Source: Umboniibacter marinipuniceus (lineage in GTDB: Bacteria > Pseudomonadota > Gammaproteobacteria > Pseudomonadales > DSM-25080). Taken from it: DNA of 64,000 nt. The notes below the pieces were generated by a model. That model ran no database searches, was not told the DNA's origin, and saw only the letters and a list, made by a program, of their open reading frames with translations. The position numbers and the translations under genes were made by a program. The DNA is taken from positions 241,890 to 305,889 of the forward strand of contig NZ_REFJ01000005.1 in assembly GCF_003688415.1 (NCBI RefSeq), read 5' to 3'. This document shows positions 38,965 through 47,114 of this stretch, piece by piece (positions within the stretch are counted from its first letter, which is position 1; each line of letters begins with the position of its first letter).

Positions 38965-39690
38965 ATGCCGGCAAAAATTGGCCCCGATGGGAAGCCCATC
39001 GTTGTAGATACTGTTCCGTTTAAAGCAGATTATCAAGATGATGATGCCACTGCTCCCTATGACCCTAACGCTGATCGACGTACGCCAAGCAACTTTGATG
39101 AAGATGAGGCGACCGCACCGTTTTCGACTCAGACAGCAGGGGCCACATCGCCGATGGCCGACCCTACACGGGCGCTTGATATTGAGGAAGTCGAAGTCAA
39201 TATTCGCGGCGCGAAACAAGCACCAGTCAGTGCGGTAGTTGAAGAAGATGACGAGGCTACTCAGGTCTACCGAGCGCCTCGACCGTCGTCATCGACTCAC
39301 GCTGCTGAAGCGGGCGCACCAACAGAAGCCGAACAGACTTCCGTAGCGATGCAGGATCCTCCAGTGGGTTGGTTAGTGGTCACTGACGGACCAGGTAAGG
39401 GCGAGGTCGTTACCATCGGCTACGGACAAAATTCCGTCGGGCGTTCGGGCGCACGCATCAATTTGAATTTTGGTGATAGTGAAATCTCTCGCGAGTCACA
39501 CATTACGGTCATTTATGATCCTAACGCTCGAGCCTTTTATGTGGGGCCAGGCACCGGGAAGTCGCTGGGTTACCTAAACGGTTCACCTATCTTGATGCCG
39601 GTAGCCATGAATAATTCTGATGAGCTGAAGCTAGGAGCTACTGCCCTTCGCTTTGTTGCACTTTGTGGCGAAGGCTTTGGTTGGGAATAG
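38965..39690 (+). CDS. FHA-domain protein with repeated acidic Ala-Thr motifs
   Basis: The 241-residue soluble protein has an N-terminal flexible half and a C-terminal FHA domain (about 134-236: VGRSGARINL, EISRESH, then a YLNGSP loop). The first half carries three similar motifs, DDDATAPYDP, DEDEATAPFS and DDEATQVYRAP, with threonines at 29, 50 and 99. The third resembles the ETTxVFR phosphorylation site of GarA-type FHA proteins. I infer that the kinase of this operon phosphorylates these threonines and that the FHA domain may then bind them in cis or on partners. It ends directly before the phosphatase gene. Confidence 0.8.
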   Translation: MPAKIGPDGKPIVVDTVPFKADYQDDDATAPYDPNADRRTPSNFDEDEATAPFSTQTAGATSPMADPTRALDIEEVEVNIRGAKQAPVSAVVEEDDEATQVYRAPRPSSSTHAAEAGAPTEAEQTSVAMQDPPVGWLVVTDGPGKGEVVTIGYGQNSVGRSGARINLNFGDSEISRESHITVIYDPNARAFYVGPGTGKSLGYLNGSPILMPVAMNNSDELKLGATALRFVALCGEGFGWE

Positions 39691-40458
39691 ATGTTGGAAT
39701 TTGATGTAGGCGTCAGCCAGTGGCAGGGGCGAAGAGCCTATCAGCAAGATAGCGTGACTGCGCAATACCTCGCTAATGACCGGTTGTTGGCCGTAGTCTG
39801 TGATGGTATGGGTGGAACCGTTGGCGGTGAAGTTGCTGCGTCAGCGGCCCTCGATGCAATTGTTAGTCGCTTCGACCCACATGCTGATGATTTATCAGCG
39901 CAGTGGTTACAGCTTGCAGGTGCAGCGAATAACGCCCTGGCTAAAGCCATCAAGGCCGATGAGGCACTGGCATCAATGGGAACGACTTTGGTGTCACTGT
40001 TTATTGATAAACAGGGGTTAAGGTGGTTGAGCGTTGGCGACTCGCCGTTGTGGCTGTTTCGCGATGGTGAGCTCCAGCGTCTTAATATTGATGAGTCTTA
40101 CGGCGGCTTTTTAGATCGCGAGGCCGCGGCGGGACATATCAGTTGGGAGGAAGCACGGTCGAACACCAAGCGACACCAGCTTATGAATGTCTTACAGGGG
40201 AAGAAGTCGTTAGTCGTTAATGATATCGCCGATGAGGCGGTGGTACTGCAGAGTAATGATGTGCTCCTGCTTGCGTCAGATGGTATTCAGACGCTTAGCG
40301 ATGGCCATATTGCTCATGTGATGCGGGAGCACCTTGGTGAATCAGCAAATAGTATTACGGAGCAGTTAATGCGTGCCGTTCATAGGGAAAACCACCCGAA
40401 ACAGGACAACGTGTCTATCGCGTTGATCAAAGTAGAGCAAGGGAGTGAGTCAGAATGA
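39691..40458 (+). CDS. PP2C-type serine/threonine phosphatase (soluble)
   Basis: The 255-residue cytoplasmic phosphatase has the full PPM set: D20 in AYQQD, CDGMGG (D38), GTTLVS, SVGDSPLWLF, LLLASDGI and KQDNVSIAL, so it should bind two metal ions and be active. It would reverse phosphorylation by the operon's kinase. The ATG follows the preceding stop without a gap (TAGATG), and its own end overlaps the next start (ATGA). Confidence 0.9.
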   Translation: MLEFDVGVSQWQGRRAYQQDSVTAQYLANDRLLAVVCDGMGGTVGGEVAASAALDAIVSRFDPHADDLSAQWLQLAGAANNALAKAIKADEALASMGTTLVSLFIDKQGLRWLSVGDSPLWLFRDGELQRLNIDESYGGFLDREAAAGHISWEEARSNTKRHQLMNVLQGKKSLVVNDIADEAVVLQSNDVLLLASDGIQTLSDGHIAHVMREHLGESANSITEQLMRAVHRENHPKQDNVSIALIKVEQGSESE

Positions 40459-41882
40459 AATCCATCATAGCTACCGCCATTTTAGCTGCCTTAGTCAGTG
40501 CGCCGACGGTTGCCCAGACCGCCTTAGAGGTGTTGTCAAATAAGCGAGGTGACACGATTGCTGAGGGGCTCGCCATTCCAGTTACTCAACAGGTGGTCGT
40601 GACCCGCCGCAGCTTGCTTGATAATGGCGATACCGTTGCTGTGGTTGACCCCGTTAGTGGTGCCAGACTTCAGGCGGACGTGTTGGCCTCTGATCGTGAA
40701 ACCGGGTTTAGCATTTTGTCGGTAAACGGCGCGAACTTTCAACCTTTGACATTCAGTGCTAGCGAGCTGCGAGCAGGGGAACGCATTGCGTTGTTAACCG
40801 CTGCTGAGCAGCGAAGTGGATTCGTTTTGGCTCAGCTTGATGGTGGTATCTTTCAGCATGATGTGAGCTATGCAGTCAACGAAGTGGGCGCCATGGTGTT
40901 GAATCGCTGTGGCGAATTAGCTGGCTGGAATGTCGATCAGTTTTCGGGCGTATTCGCCTCTGAGCTGAGCGGCTCTGAGGTTCCCGTAGATGCGAAGGGC
41001 CTTAGTGCGTTGGTCACACTGTTGCAGAATAATCAGGTCAAAATATCAATCGCTGCCAATGCGTGCCCTAGTCTAGAAGAAGAGGCTGATGCCGCTCGCC
41101 AAGCCGCTCAAGAGGAGCTTGAGCGCATTGAGTCGGAGCTAGCGGAACAGCAAGCTGAGCTTGAGGCACAGCGACAGGCGGCGGAGGAAGCTGCTGCCCA
41201 AGCGGAGGCCGAGCGCGAACAGTCAGAAGCCGCGGCGGCCGCTGCCCGCGACGCTGAGGCGGAACTCGCCGCTCGCGAAGCCGAACTGGAGGCGCAGCGT
41301 CAGGAAGCTGAGGCGGCACAAGCCGCTGCAGCCGCTGAACAAGAAGCGGAGCTCGCGGCCGCCGCCGCAGCGCTCGAAGCAGAGCAGCAAGCCCGAGAAG
41401 AAGCGATGGCGCGTGCCGAGCAGGAAGCTTCAAGAAAACAGCAGTTAACGCTTATTGGCGCACTTGCCGGTGTGATTGGCCTAGTGGTGCTATTACTGGT
41501 AGTGATTCGCTCCCGCAAGCGTCAAACAGCGTTAGATGAAGCCAAGGCGCGGTTTAACGATGTGCTGCTAAGCGGCCATGACGGCGGTGGCAACCCTTAT
41601 CGGGTTCGTATTGATGGAGGCGCGCTGCGGCAGGCGGAAAATGGCTTAGTGATAGGTAAGAATGCCTCGCAAGCGCAGGTGGTGATTGCCAATCCTCAGG
41701 TATCACGCACTCATGCTCGTATCTGGGTGGAAGATAACGGCTTGAAGTTGACTGACCTTGGCAGCTCGAACGGAACGCAGGTCAATGATGTCCCGCTTCA
41801 AGTTGGGCAGGTGGTGGCGTTAACGGCTGGAGATAAGTTGGCGCTAGGTGGTGTCTTCCTTAACGTGGAACTACTGGATTGA
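40455..41882 (+). CDS. Degenerate trypsin-like domain, coiled coil, TM helix and FHA domain
   Basis: The 475-residue protein has a signal peptide (1-20), then a domain of about 170 residues with the pattern of trypsin-like (DegP-type) proteases. The expected catalytic sites are lost: VVVTRRSLL where a catalytic His is expected, ETGFSILSV for the Asp block and EVGAMVLNRCGELAGW for the Gly-Asn-Ser-Gly block. A long Ala/Glu/Gln coiled coil (about 207-328), a TM helix (331-352) and a cytoplasmic FHA domain (about 382-475: GKNA in place of GR, SRTH, GSSNG) follow. I infer a non-catalytic extracytoplasmic sensor or scaffold that connects to phosphothreonine signalling inside the cell. Confidence 0.75.
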   Translation: MKSIIATAILAALVSAPTVAQTALEVLSNKRGDTIAEGLAIPVTQQVVVTRRSLLDNGDTVAVVDPVSGARLQADVLASDRETGFSILSVNGANFQPLTFSASELRAGERIALLTAAEQRSGFVLAQLDGGIFQHDVSYAVNEVGAMVLNRCGELAGWNVDQFSGVFASELSGSEVPVDAKGLSALVTLLQNNQVKISIAANACPSLEEEADAARQAAQEELERIESELAEQQAELEAQRQAAEEAAAQAEAEREQSEAAAAAARDAEAELAAREAELEAQRQEAEAAQAAAAAEQEAELAAAAAALEAEQQAREEAMARAEQEASRKQQLTLIGALAGVIGLVVLLLVVIRSRKRQTALDEAKARFNDVLLSGHDGGGNPYRVRIDGGALRQAENGLVIGKNASQAQVVIANPQVSRTHARIWVEDNGLKLTDLGSSNGTQVNDVPLQVGQVVALTAGDKLALGGVFLNVELLD

Positions 41883-41885
41883 GCT

Positions 41886-42734
41886 ATGAAGCGTAAAAAG
41901 CGGGAAGTCAGTGCGTTTAATATGTCGGCGGTGGATCTCTTCGCCTCGGCAATGGGAGCGTTTATTCTCCTTGCTGTGATTGCTCTACCGTTCTTCCCTA
42001 AAACCTCGGAAACGCCGCCGGCGCCGGTTTGTCCTGAACCATCGCCGGTGCTGCCGGTCCCCGCGGCCTGTCCCGATCCAGTGGTTCAAACCTGCCCGGT
42101 ATGTCCACCGGTTCCAGAAGAGGCGTTCGTACTCAAGGACATTGATCTTGTGATTGTCCTGGATGTTACTGGCAGTATGGATGAGTCCATTGAGGGGTTG
42201 AAGAATACCACTTCGGACTTAGTCGCGCTGTTAGCGCGTTTGGCTCCCACCTTTTCAGTGGGTATTGTCACTTTTGGTGATTATGGTTTTGATCAACCTA
42301 CTCAAGTATTTAATCTCCGTGAAATGTCCAGTGAGCAAGATATTGAGGCGCTGAATCGTTTTGTTGGTCAGGTTCGAGAAGGCTGGGGTATTGGCGGTGG
42401 AGACTATCTCTACGAAGGCGAGGCGCTATCTGCGGGACTGGAGATAGCGGTCGCGATGCCCTTTAGACCTGAAGCCAAAGAGCGGAGAATTGTTGTCTTT
42501 ACGGATGATGTGGCGACCTACCAGAGTCGTGCTGAAGGTCTTGTTCGCCAGTTTGCGTCAGGGTCGTCGGGCGACGTGAGCCAGACTGTGTCGGTGGTTC
42601 TTACGGACCCAAAGAACAATCCTGATGCGGCGAGAGTAATGGAGCAGTTGGCTACCACTGGGCAGGGCTTCTATTCCTCGTCTTCGGGCTCCTTTATTGG
42701 CAAGCTGTTACTTGCTTTAATTGACGGAAGTTGA
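41886..42734 (+). CDS. von Willebrand A domain protein with MotB/ExbD-like N-terminal anchor
   Basis: The 282-residue protein starts with a short basic stretch and one TM helix (about 16-37). The Asp-bearing entry SAVDLFASAMGAF is like the N terminus of MotB/TolR/ExbD-type proteins. A Cys/Pro-rich linker (43-78, five Cys) follows, then a vWA domain in the periplasm with the metal-site motif DVTGS (93-97), TFGDYG and VFTDDVATY. It probably pairs with the MotA/TolQ-like protein at 38150 (inference). The linker cysteines could form disulfides. Confidence 0.78.
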   Translation: MKRKKREVSAFNMSAVDLFASAMGAFILLAVIALPFFPKTSETPPAPVCPEPSPVLPVPAACPDPVVQTCPVCPPVPEEAFVLKDIDLVIVLDVTGSMDESIEGLKNTTSDLVALLARLAPTFSVGIVTFGDYGFDQPTQVFNLREMSSEQDIEALNRFVGQVREGWGIGGGDYLYEGEALSAGLEIAVAMPFRPEAKERRIVVFTDDVATYQSRAEGLVRQFASGSSGDVSQTVSVVLTDPKNNPDAARVMEQLATTGQGFYSSSSGSFIGKLLLALIDGS

Positions 42735-42737
42735 TTG

Positions 42738-43937
42738 ATGACTACTTACCATGCGCAACGTCAGGGAGATCGGCCTTACCAGGAAGATTGCTTCACGACC
42801 ATCCAGACGGACCAGTATCAGCTGCTAGTAGTAGCCGATGGACTTGGAGGTCACGACGCGGGTGATGTGGCGGCAAAACTGATTGTCGAGCTCGTGACTG
42901 CAGCGTCCACCGAACTCCCCGAGTTGAGCCCGCTGGAGGCAAAAATTAAACTGCGGGCTTGGTTTGAACCAATTGTTAGAAGCTTTCAAGCTGATTTAGC
43001 GAGTCAGGAACAGGCTACTGATGCCCACACAACGGTGGCAATTGCTATTATTCGCGCGGATCAGCTTTATACCCTTACGGTAGGGGACTCGCGAGTTTAT
43101 GTCTGTGGCGAGCATAGCCTCTGGCGAAGTCGAGATCATTCCGTGGTTCAGATGCTGGTTGATGACGGAGAGATTAGTGAAGCGGAGATGGCTGCCCACC
43201 CTGAACAGGGTAAGTTGTATCAGAGTATTGGTCCTAACAAGACCGTAAAACCCAGAGTTTCGCATAGGGAGCTAACTGCCACGGATGTGGTGCTCGTCGC
43301 GAGCGATGGTTTTTGGGAAGGTGTCAGCGATGAAGAGTTACAGGGCTTCGCAATTGATCCATCGCAACAACGCCTTGATTGCTTGGTTGATCTAGCCTGT
43401 GAACGGCGTGCGCCGAAGGCAGATAATACCACCGTAATTTCCTTTGAAAATAATACGACAACGAGACCTCTAATGACAGATGAAGTGAACTCAACCCCCA
43501 CAGCGAGCGCCAAACAGCCAGATAACCCTAAGCGTGCGGATTTTTCCAGCGGAGCAATCAACAGGCGCCGAGATCGCTTTATTGCTTTGGCCCTCGTTCT
43601 GTTGATTGTGCTGTTGGTAGTCTGGGGAGGAAGCGGCGACGATAGCGCTGATGTTGCCAGTGCTGAGCAAGCGGATGAGGCGGCGCAGACTAGCTGTATG
43701 CTTGAAGCGGTATATGAGGCTGAGGACGAGGGTATTCGAATAGTACTAAGCTCTATAGATGACGGCACTGAACAGATCGTCACATTGCCAATTCGCCCAG
43801 GCAAATACCGTGTGAGGTTAGAAGATCGTCATGGTGAGTGTCAAAATCTGCGAGACGAACAGGGTGAAACTGAATTGAAGAAGAAATTTGAGCGCCAGCT
43901 ATTGCGTTCATCCACAGTATCAATGGAAGTCCTATGA
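42738..43937 (+). CDS. Membrane-anchored PP2C-type phosphatase
   Basis: The 399-residue protein has an N-terminal PPM phosphatase domain (about 1-238). Motifs include RPYQED, VADGLGGHDAG, TVGDSRVYV, LVASDGFWEGVSDEE and KADNTTVIS. A TM helix follows (about 281-297), then about 100 extracytoplasmic residues with two cysteines and no recognised fold. I took the ATG at 42738; the TTG just before it directly follows the vWA stop. It is the second phosphatase of the operon, probably acting at the membrane on the same phosphoproteins. Its last codons overlap the kinase start. Confidence 0.88.
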   Translation: MTTYHAQRQGDRPYQEDCFTTIQTDQYQLLVVADGLGGHDAGDVAAKLIVELVTAASTELPELSPLEAKIKLRAWFEPIVRSFQADLASQEQATDAHTTVAIAIIRADQLYTLTVGDSRVYVCGEHSLWRSRDHSVVQMLVDDGEISEAEMAAHPEQGKLYQSIGPNKTVKPRVSHRELTATDVVLVASDGFWEGVSDEELQGFAIDPSQQRLDCLVDLACERRAPKADNTTVISFENNTTTRPLMTDEVNSTPTASAKQPDNPKRADFSSGAINRRRDRFIALALVLLIVLLVVWGGSGDDSADVASAEQADEAAQTSCMLEAVYEAEDEGIRIVLSSIDDGTEQIVTLPIRPGKYRVRLEDRHGECQNLRDEQGETELKKKFERQLLRSSTVSMEVL

Positions 43938-46249
43938 GTAGAGCACAGCAATCAACCCACCTGCCTCTTGGTACTCGATTAGGCGAATATGAGATTCAAG
44001 CGGTTCTTGGCCAAGGTGGCTTTGGCATTACCTACAAGGCGTGGGATAGCACTTTGGCATGCTACGTAGCACTTAAGGAATATTTTCCTAAGCATTTAGC
44101 TAATCGGAATACTGACAGTGTTTCCATTCGGCCAGCAAGTCGTGAAGATGAATCCTCGTATCAGAAGGGCTTAACGAGCTTTGTTGAAGAGGCTAGGGTG
44201 TTGGCGCAGTTTCAACATCCTGGAGTCGTACCGGTAAAACGTCTGGTCAAAGCCAACCAAACCGCTTATATGGTGATGGGGTTTGTTGAGGGCGAAACAC
44301 TCACAGAGTATATGAAGAAGAGTGGTGGTAAGGTGGCAGCGTCGCAACTTATTGCCTGGACAGATCAGTTACTCTCGGCGCTCGATAAGGTACATCAGGC
44401 TGGCCTATTACACCGCGATATTAAACCCGGCAATGTCTACATTGGCTCCGATGGCAACGCGATGTTATTGGACTTCGGTGCGGCACGACGCGTTGCTGCA
44501 GAGGCGTCGCAATCTATCACCGGTGTGATCTCAGCAGGCTATTCGCCAATTGAACAATATTCAGAGAGTACCAAGAATCAGGGTCCTTGGACGGATATTT
44601 ATAGCCTTTCCGCAACACTCTATCGCTGTATAACTGGTGTTAAACCTATTGAAGCCACGGCTCGCCGCGATGAAATGGATGATGGTGATCCTGATCCGGT
44701 TGCCGCGTTAAATCCATCGAGTTATCCCGATTTTCCCGCGGGTTTTATTCTAGCAGTGTGGCAGGGCATGGCGGTTATTCGTAAGCATCGGATTCGCGAT
44801 GTGAGTGCCTATCGCGAAGTGATGAATGCCTCACTTAATTCGCCATCGCCGCAGAAACCAATAGCACCCGTGACGCCCCCCCCTCAGCCGGCTCGTCCAA
44901 GCGGCCCGTCAACCTCAGGACCCCAGTCTAAGGTGGGCTCTGGCCCCCAATCACAGGGTTCTACTCATTCATCCGCTAAGGTGCCAATAAGTAGTGGTGG
45001 GCGCGTGGTTCAGATCATTCTGGCCGTGGTGGCGGTTGCAGTGGTAGCCATCGTAATCATTAACCCCTTCGCCAAGAAAGAGGATCCAATATTAGATCAT
45101 GGTGGCGGTAGCGAGGAAGTTCAACTTCATTCAGTTTCGGTTAATGTTAAGCCAAGCGCTGCCGTCGATCGCATTTTGATTAATGGTTCAAGTGTCGCTA
45201 ATGGTGCCACGACGAGCCTTGCCGAGGGAGAGCATCACGTTGAAATTCGCGGTGCGAGTGGCTATTCCAATGTAGATGAGCGCATTTTCGTTGACCGAAA
45301 TAATCGCCAGTTCGAGTTTAGTTTAACTCAGGACCTCGTTCCCTTGACGCTTACACTAACGCCCTCTAACGCACGAGTCATTCTACCGGATCTGCCAGCA
45401 AACGTGACCTATCGTCCAGGCGTTCAACTTCCCCGCGGCACCCATCGAGTGCGCGTTATCGCCAGCGGTTATCAGCGATACGAGGGAAGTATTGACCTGA
45501 ACCAGGGGTCAAACTGGCAGATTACCCTCGAGCGAGCAACGCCGATTGCACAAATCAATGCGCAGATGGTGGCGATACCTGCCGGGCGCTTTAATATGGG
45601 TGGGGATGTATACACCGATGAGAAGCCAGTGCACCGAGTTAATGTCCCCGCTTTTGAACTGCAGAAGACCGAAGTTACTTGGGAGCAATACCGGGAATGT
45701 GTCAATGCCGGGGGCTGCACCGCGCCGGCGAATTCATCATCGTTTGCCGATGATGAGCCGGTTCGCAGCGTGTCTTGGGATGACGCGCAGCGTTTTATCA
45801 GTTGGCTAAACCGTGAAACGGGATCTTCGTATAGGCTGCCTTCCGAATCGGAATGGGAGTACGCGGCAAGAGCTGGCTCAGGGGCGCGATACAGTTCCGG
45901 AAACACCCTTTACTGTGATGACGCTCGCTATGGGCAGGTTGAAGATGGTGCCTGTTATAATGGCGGCAGTGGTCCCGTGGAAGTAGGAAGCTACCGAGCT
46001 AATAATTTCGGTTTGTATGATATGGCGGGTAACGTCAACGAATGGGTAGAAGATTGTTTCTACAACGATTATAACGGCGCCCCCAATGATGGCTCAGCAT
46101 GGGTTCGCAAAGCTGACTGTAGCGTTCGTTCTATGCGCGGCGGCGGTTGGGCTGGTTCGGTAGAGCAAGTGGCCGCTCCGTATCGTAATAGTGATCAACG
46201 CGATGCAACGTTTACCGATGTAGGTTTTCGCTTAGCAAGAAGTCGGTAG
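43934..46249 (+). CDS. Transmembrane Ser/Thr kinase with PEGA and SUMF1 (FGE-sulfatase) domains
   Basis: The 771-residue protein has a cytoplasmic Hanks-type kinase (about 18-290). Motifs are GQGGFG (26-31), catalytic Lys48 in ALKEYF, HRDIKPGN (160-167) and DFG (180-182), so it looks active. A Pro/Ser-rich juxtamembrane part and a TM helix (358-378) follow. Outside are two PEGA-like repeats (about 395-535) and a SUMF1 / formylglycine-generating-type domain (about 540-771: MVAIPAGRFNMGG, RLPSESEWEYAARAG, GLYDMAGNVNEWVED, RGGGW). In kinases this domain usually serves as a ligand-binding module. It is the last operon gene and the only kinase. Confidence 0.9.
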   Translation: MSRAQQSTHLPLGTRLGEYEIQAVLGQGGFGITYKAWDSTLACYVALKEYFPKHLANRNTDSVSIRPASREDESSYQKGLTSFVEEARVLAQFQHPGVVPVKRLVKANQTAYMVMGFVEGETLTEYMKKSGGKVAASQLIAWTDQLLSALDKVHQAGLLHRDIKPGNVYIGSDGNAMLLDFGAARRVAAEASQSITGVISAGYSPIEQYSESTKNQGPWTDIYSLSATLYRCITGVKPIEATARRDEMDDGDPDPVAALNPSSYPDFPAGFILAVWQGMAVIRKHRIRDVSAYREVMNASLNSPSPQKPIAPVTPPPQPARPSGPSTSGPQSKVGSGPQSQGSTHSSAKVPISSGGRVVQIILAVVAVAVVAIVIINPFAKKEDPILDHGGGSEEVQLHSVSVNVKPSAAVDRILINGSSVANGATTSLAEGEHHVEIRGASGYSNVDERIFVDRNNRQFEFSLTQDLVPLTLTLTPSNARVILPDLPANVTYRPGVQLPRGTHRVRVIASGYQRYEGSIDLNQGSNWQITLERATPIAQINAQMVAIPAGRFNMGGDVYTDEKPVHRVNVPAFELQKTEVTWEQYRECVNAGGCTAPANSSSFADDEPVRSVSWDDAQRFISWLNRETGSSYRLPSESEWEYAARAGSGARYSSGNTLYCDDARYGQVEDGACYNGGSGPVEVGSYRANNFGLYDMAGNVNEWVEDCFYNDYNGAPNDGSAWVRKADCSVRSMRGGGWAGSVEQVAAPYRNSDQRDATFTDVGFRLARSR

Positions 46250-46253
46250 ACAT

Positions 46254-46280
46254 CACCTAGGGCGCTAGGCGTCCTAGGTG
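46254..46280. terminator. Inverted repeat after the kinase gene, candidate terminator
   Basis: CACCTAGG and CCTAGGTG form a perfect 8-bp stem with an 11-base loop, just after the kinase stop and before the convergent Mpo1-like gene. T-runs on either side are poor (CTTTAA on the plus strand), so strength is uncertain. Confidence 0.45.
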
Positions 46281-46314
46281 CGGCTTTAACCGAGCGGAGA
46301 AGTTTTCGAACGTC

Positions 46315-46857
46315 TTAGTCTTCGCTAGGACTGGTTTGTAGAGCAGTAAAATGCGCTTCGATCTTCGCATTAAGCGATTTAAAGGCGCCCAGCATGAAGG
46401 CCCATTCGGCAACCACAAATAACGGACCAATGGCCAAGCCCATGATGTCGTCCACAAAGGCCGGCTTTTTACCTTCAAAGTAATGCCCTATGAATTGAAT
46501 AATCCACCCAACCACAAACAGTCCTATGCTGACGGTTAGCCAAAGACTAGTGCTGTAAGCCGCGAAAAGTCCGGCAATGGCGAAACATCCAGCGTTAAAG
46601 AGTAGCATTAAGATGCCTAGGCCGCGGTGAAGGCGCAGGTAATAGAAGCAGAGGATAGCGGCCAGAATATAAGCGGGCGTAAAGCTCAGCGTTACCGCGT
46701 CACTGGCTAAGCTAATCACTGGGCGTGATAACAGGCTCACCACTGAAAGATAAATTAGCGGTACCCCAACAAAGTGAGTGAGAATATTTTTGAAATTGCG
46801 GTGATAGCTGGCATAGCTAATCAGTTGTTGATCAATTGTCTTCACGGCGTTGGCCAC
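46315..46857 (-). CDS. Mpo1-like / DUF962 membrane protein
   Basis: The 180-residue membrane protein has about four hydrophobic helices. YASYHRNFKNILTHFVGVP near the N terminus and GWIIQFIGHYFEGKKPAF in the second half are the His-containing motifs of the Mpo1 (YGL010w)/DUF962 family. Yeast Mpo1 is an Fe2+-dependent dioxygenase for alpha-oxidation of 2-hydroxy fatty acids; whether the bacterial members share this activity is not shown. It is a single gene converging on the kinase operon. Confidence 0.85.
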   Translation of the reverse strand: MANAVKTIDQQLISYASYHRNFKNILTHFVGVPLIYLSVVSLLSRPVISLASDAVTLSFTPAYILAAILCFYYLRLHRGLGILMLLFNAGCFAIAGLFAAYSTSLWLTVSIGLFVVGWIIQFIGHYFEGKKPAFVDDIMGLAIGPLFVVAEWAFMLGAFKSLNAKIEAHFTALQTSPSED

Positions 46858-47114
46858 TCCATTATTATACTTCAGTTCCCTTTATAAGTCTTAGCGACGG
46901 CTTTGTAAATGCGCTTGCTTCGCCTCTTAACCATCATTCGCAACTAGATACCTACAAGCATAACGTGCGTTAAGGCCAGCGTGGCGTGTCTTTTCGCTGC
47001 CCAGTGAGGCACGAAAGTTGGCGTGTCTAGACAGCTATTTGATCACCTAAGTTACAGTTTGGTGCATGATTTACGCTACACTAGGCAGACGCTAATAATT
47101 AAAGACTGGTAGCC

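Noticed and set aside
41068-41433. Minus-strand open frame of 121 codons rich in Pro/Arg/Leu
   Set aside because: It lies antisense to the Ala/Glu coiled-coil of the 40455-41882 gene; the biased codons there leave the opposite strand open by chance.
38150-42734. Reading the MotA-like/MotB-like pair as a Zorya anti-phage system
   Set aside because: No ZorC, ZorD or ZorE-type gene is present, and the MotB-like partner carries a vWA domain instead of a peptidoglycan-binding domain; the companions are signalling genes.
43220-43804. Minus-strand open frame of 194 codons
   Set aside because: It is antisense to the second PP2C phosphatase gene, low in complexity, without a ribosome binding site or family resemblance.
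35408-46249. Reading the FHA/PP2C/kinase operon as part of a type VI secretion system
   Set aside because: No tssA-M, hcp, vgrG or clpV gene is present on either side; the flanks are sucD and a DUF962 gene.
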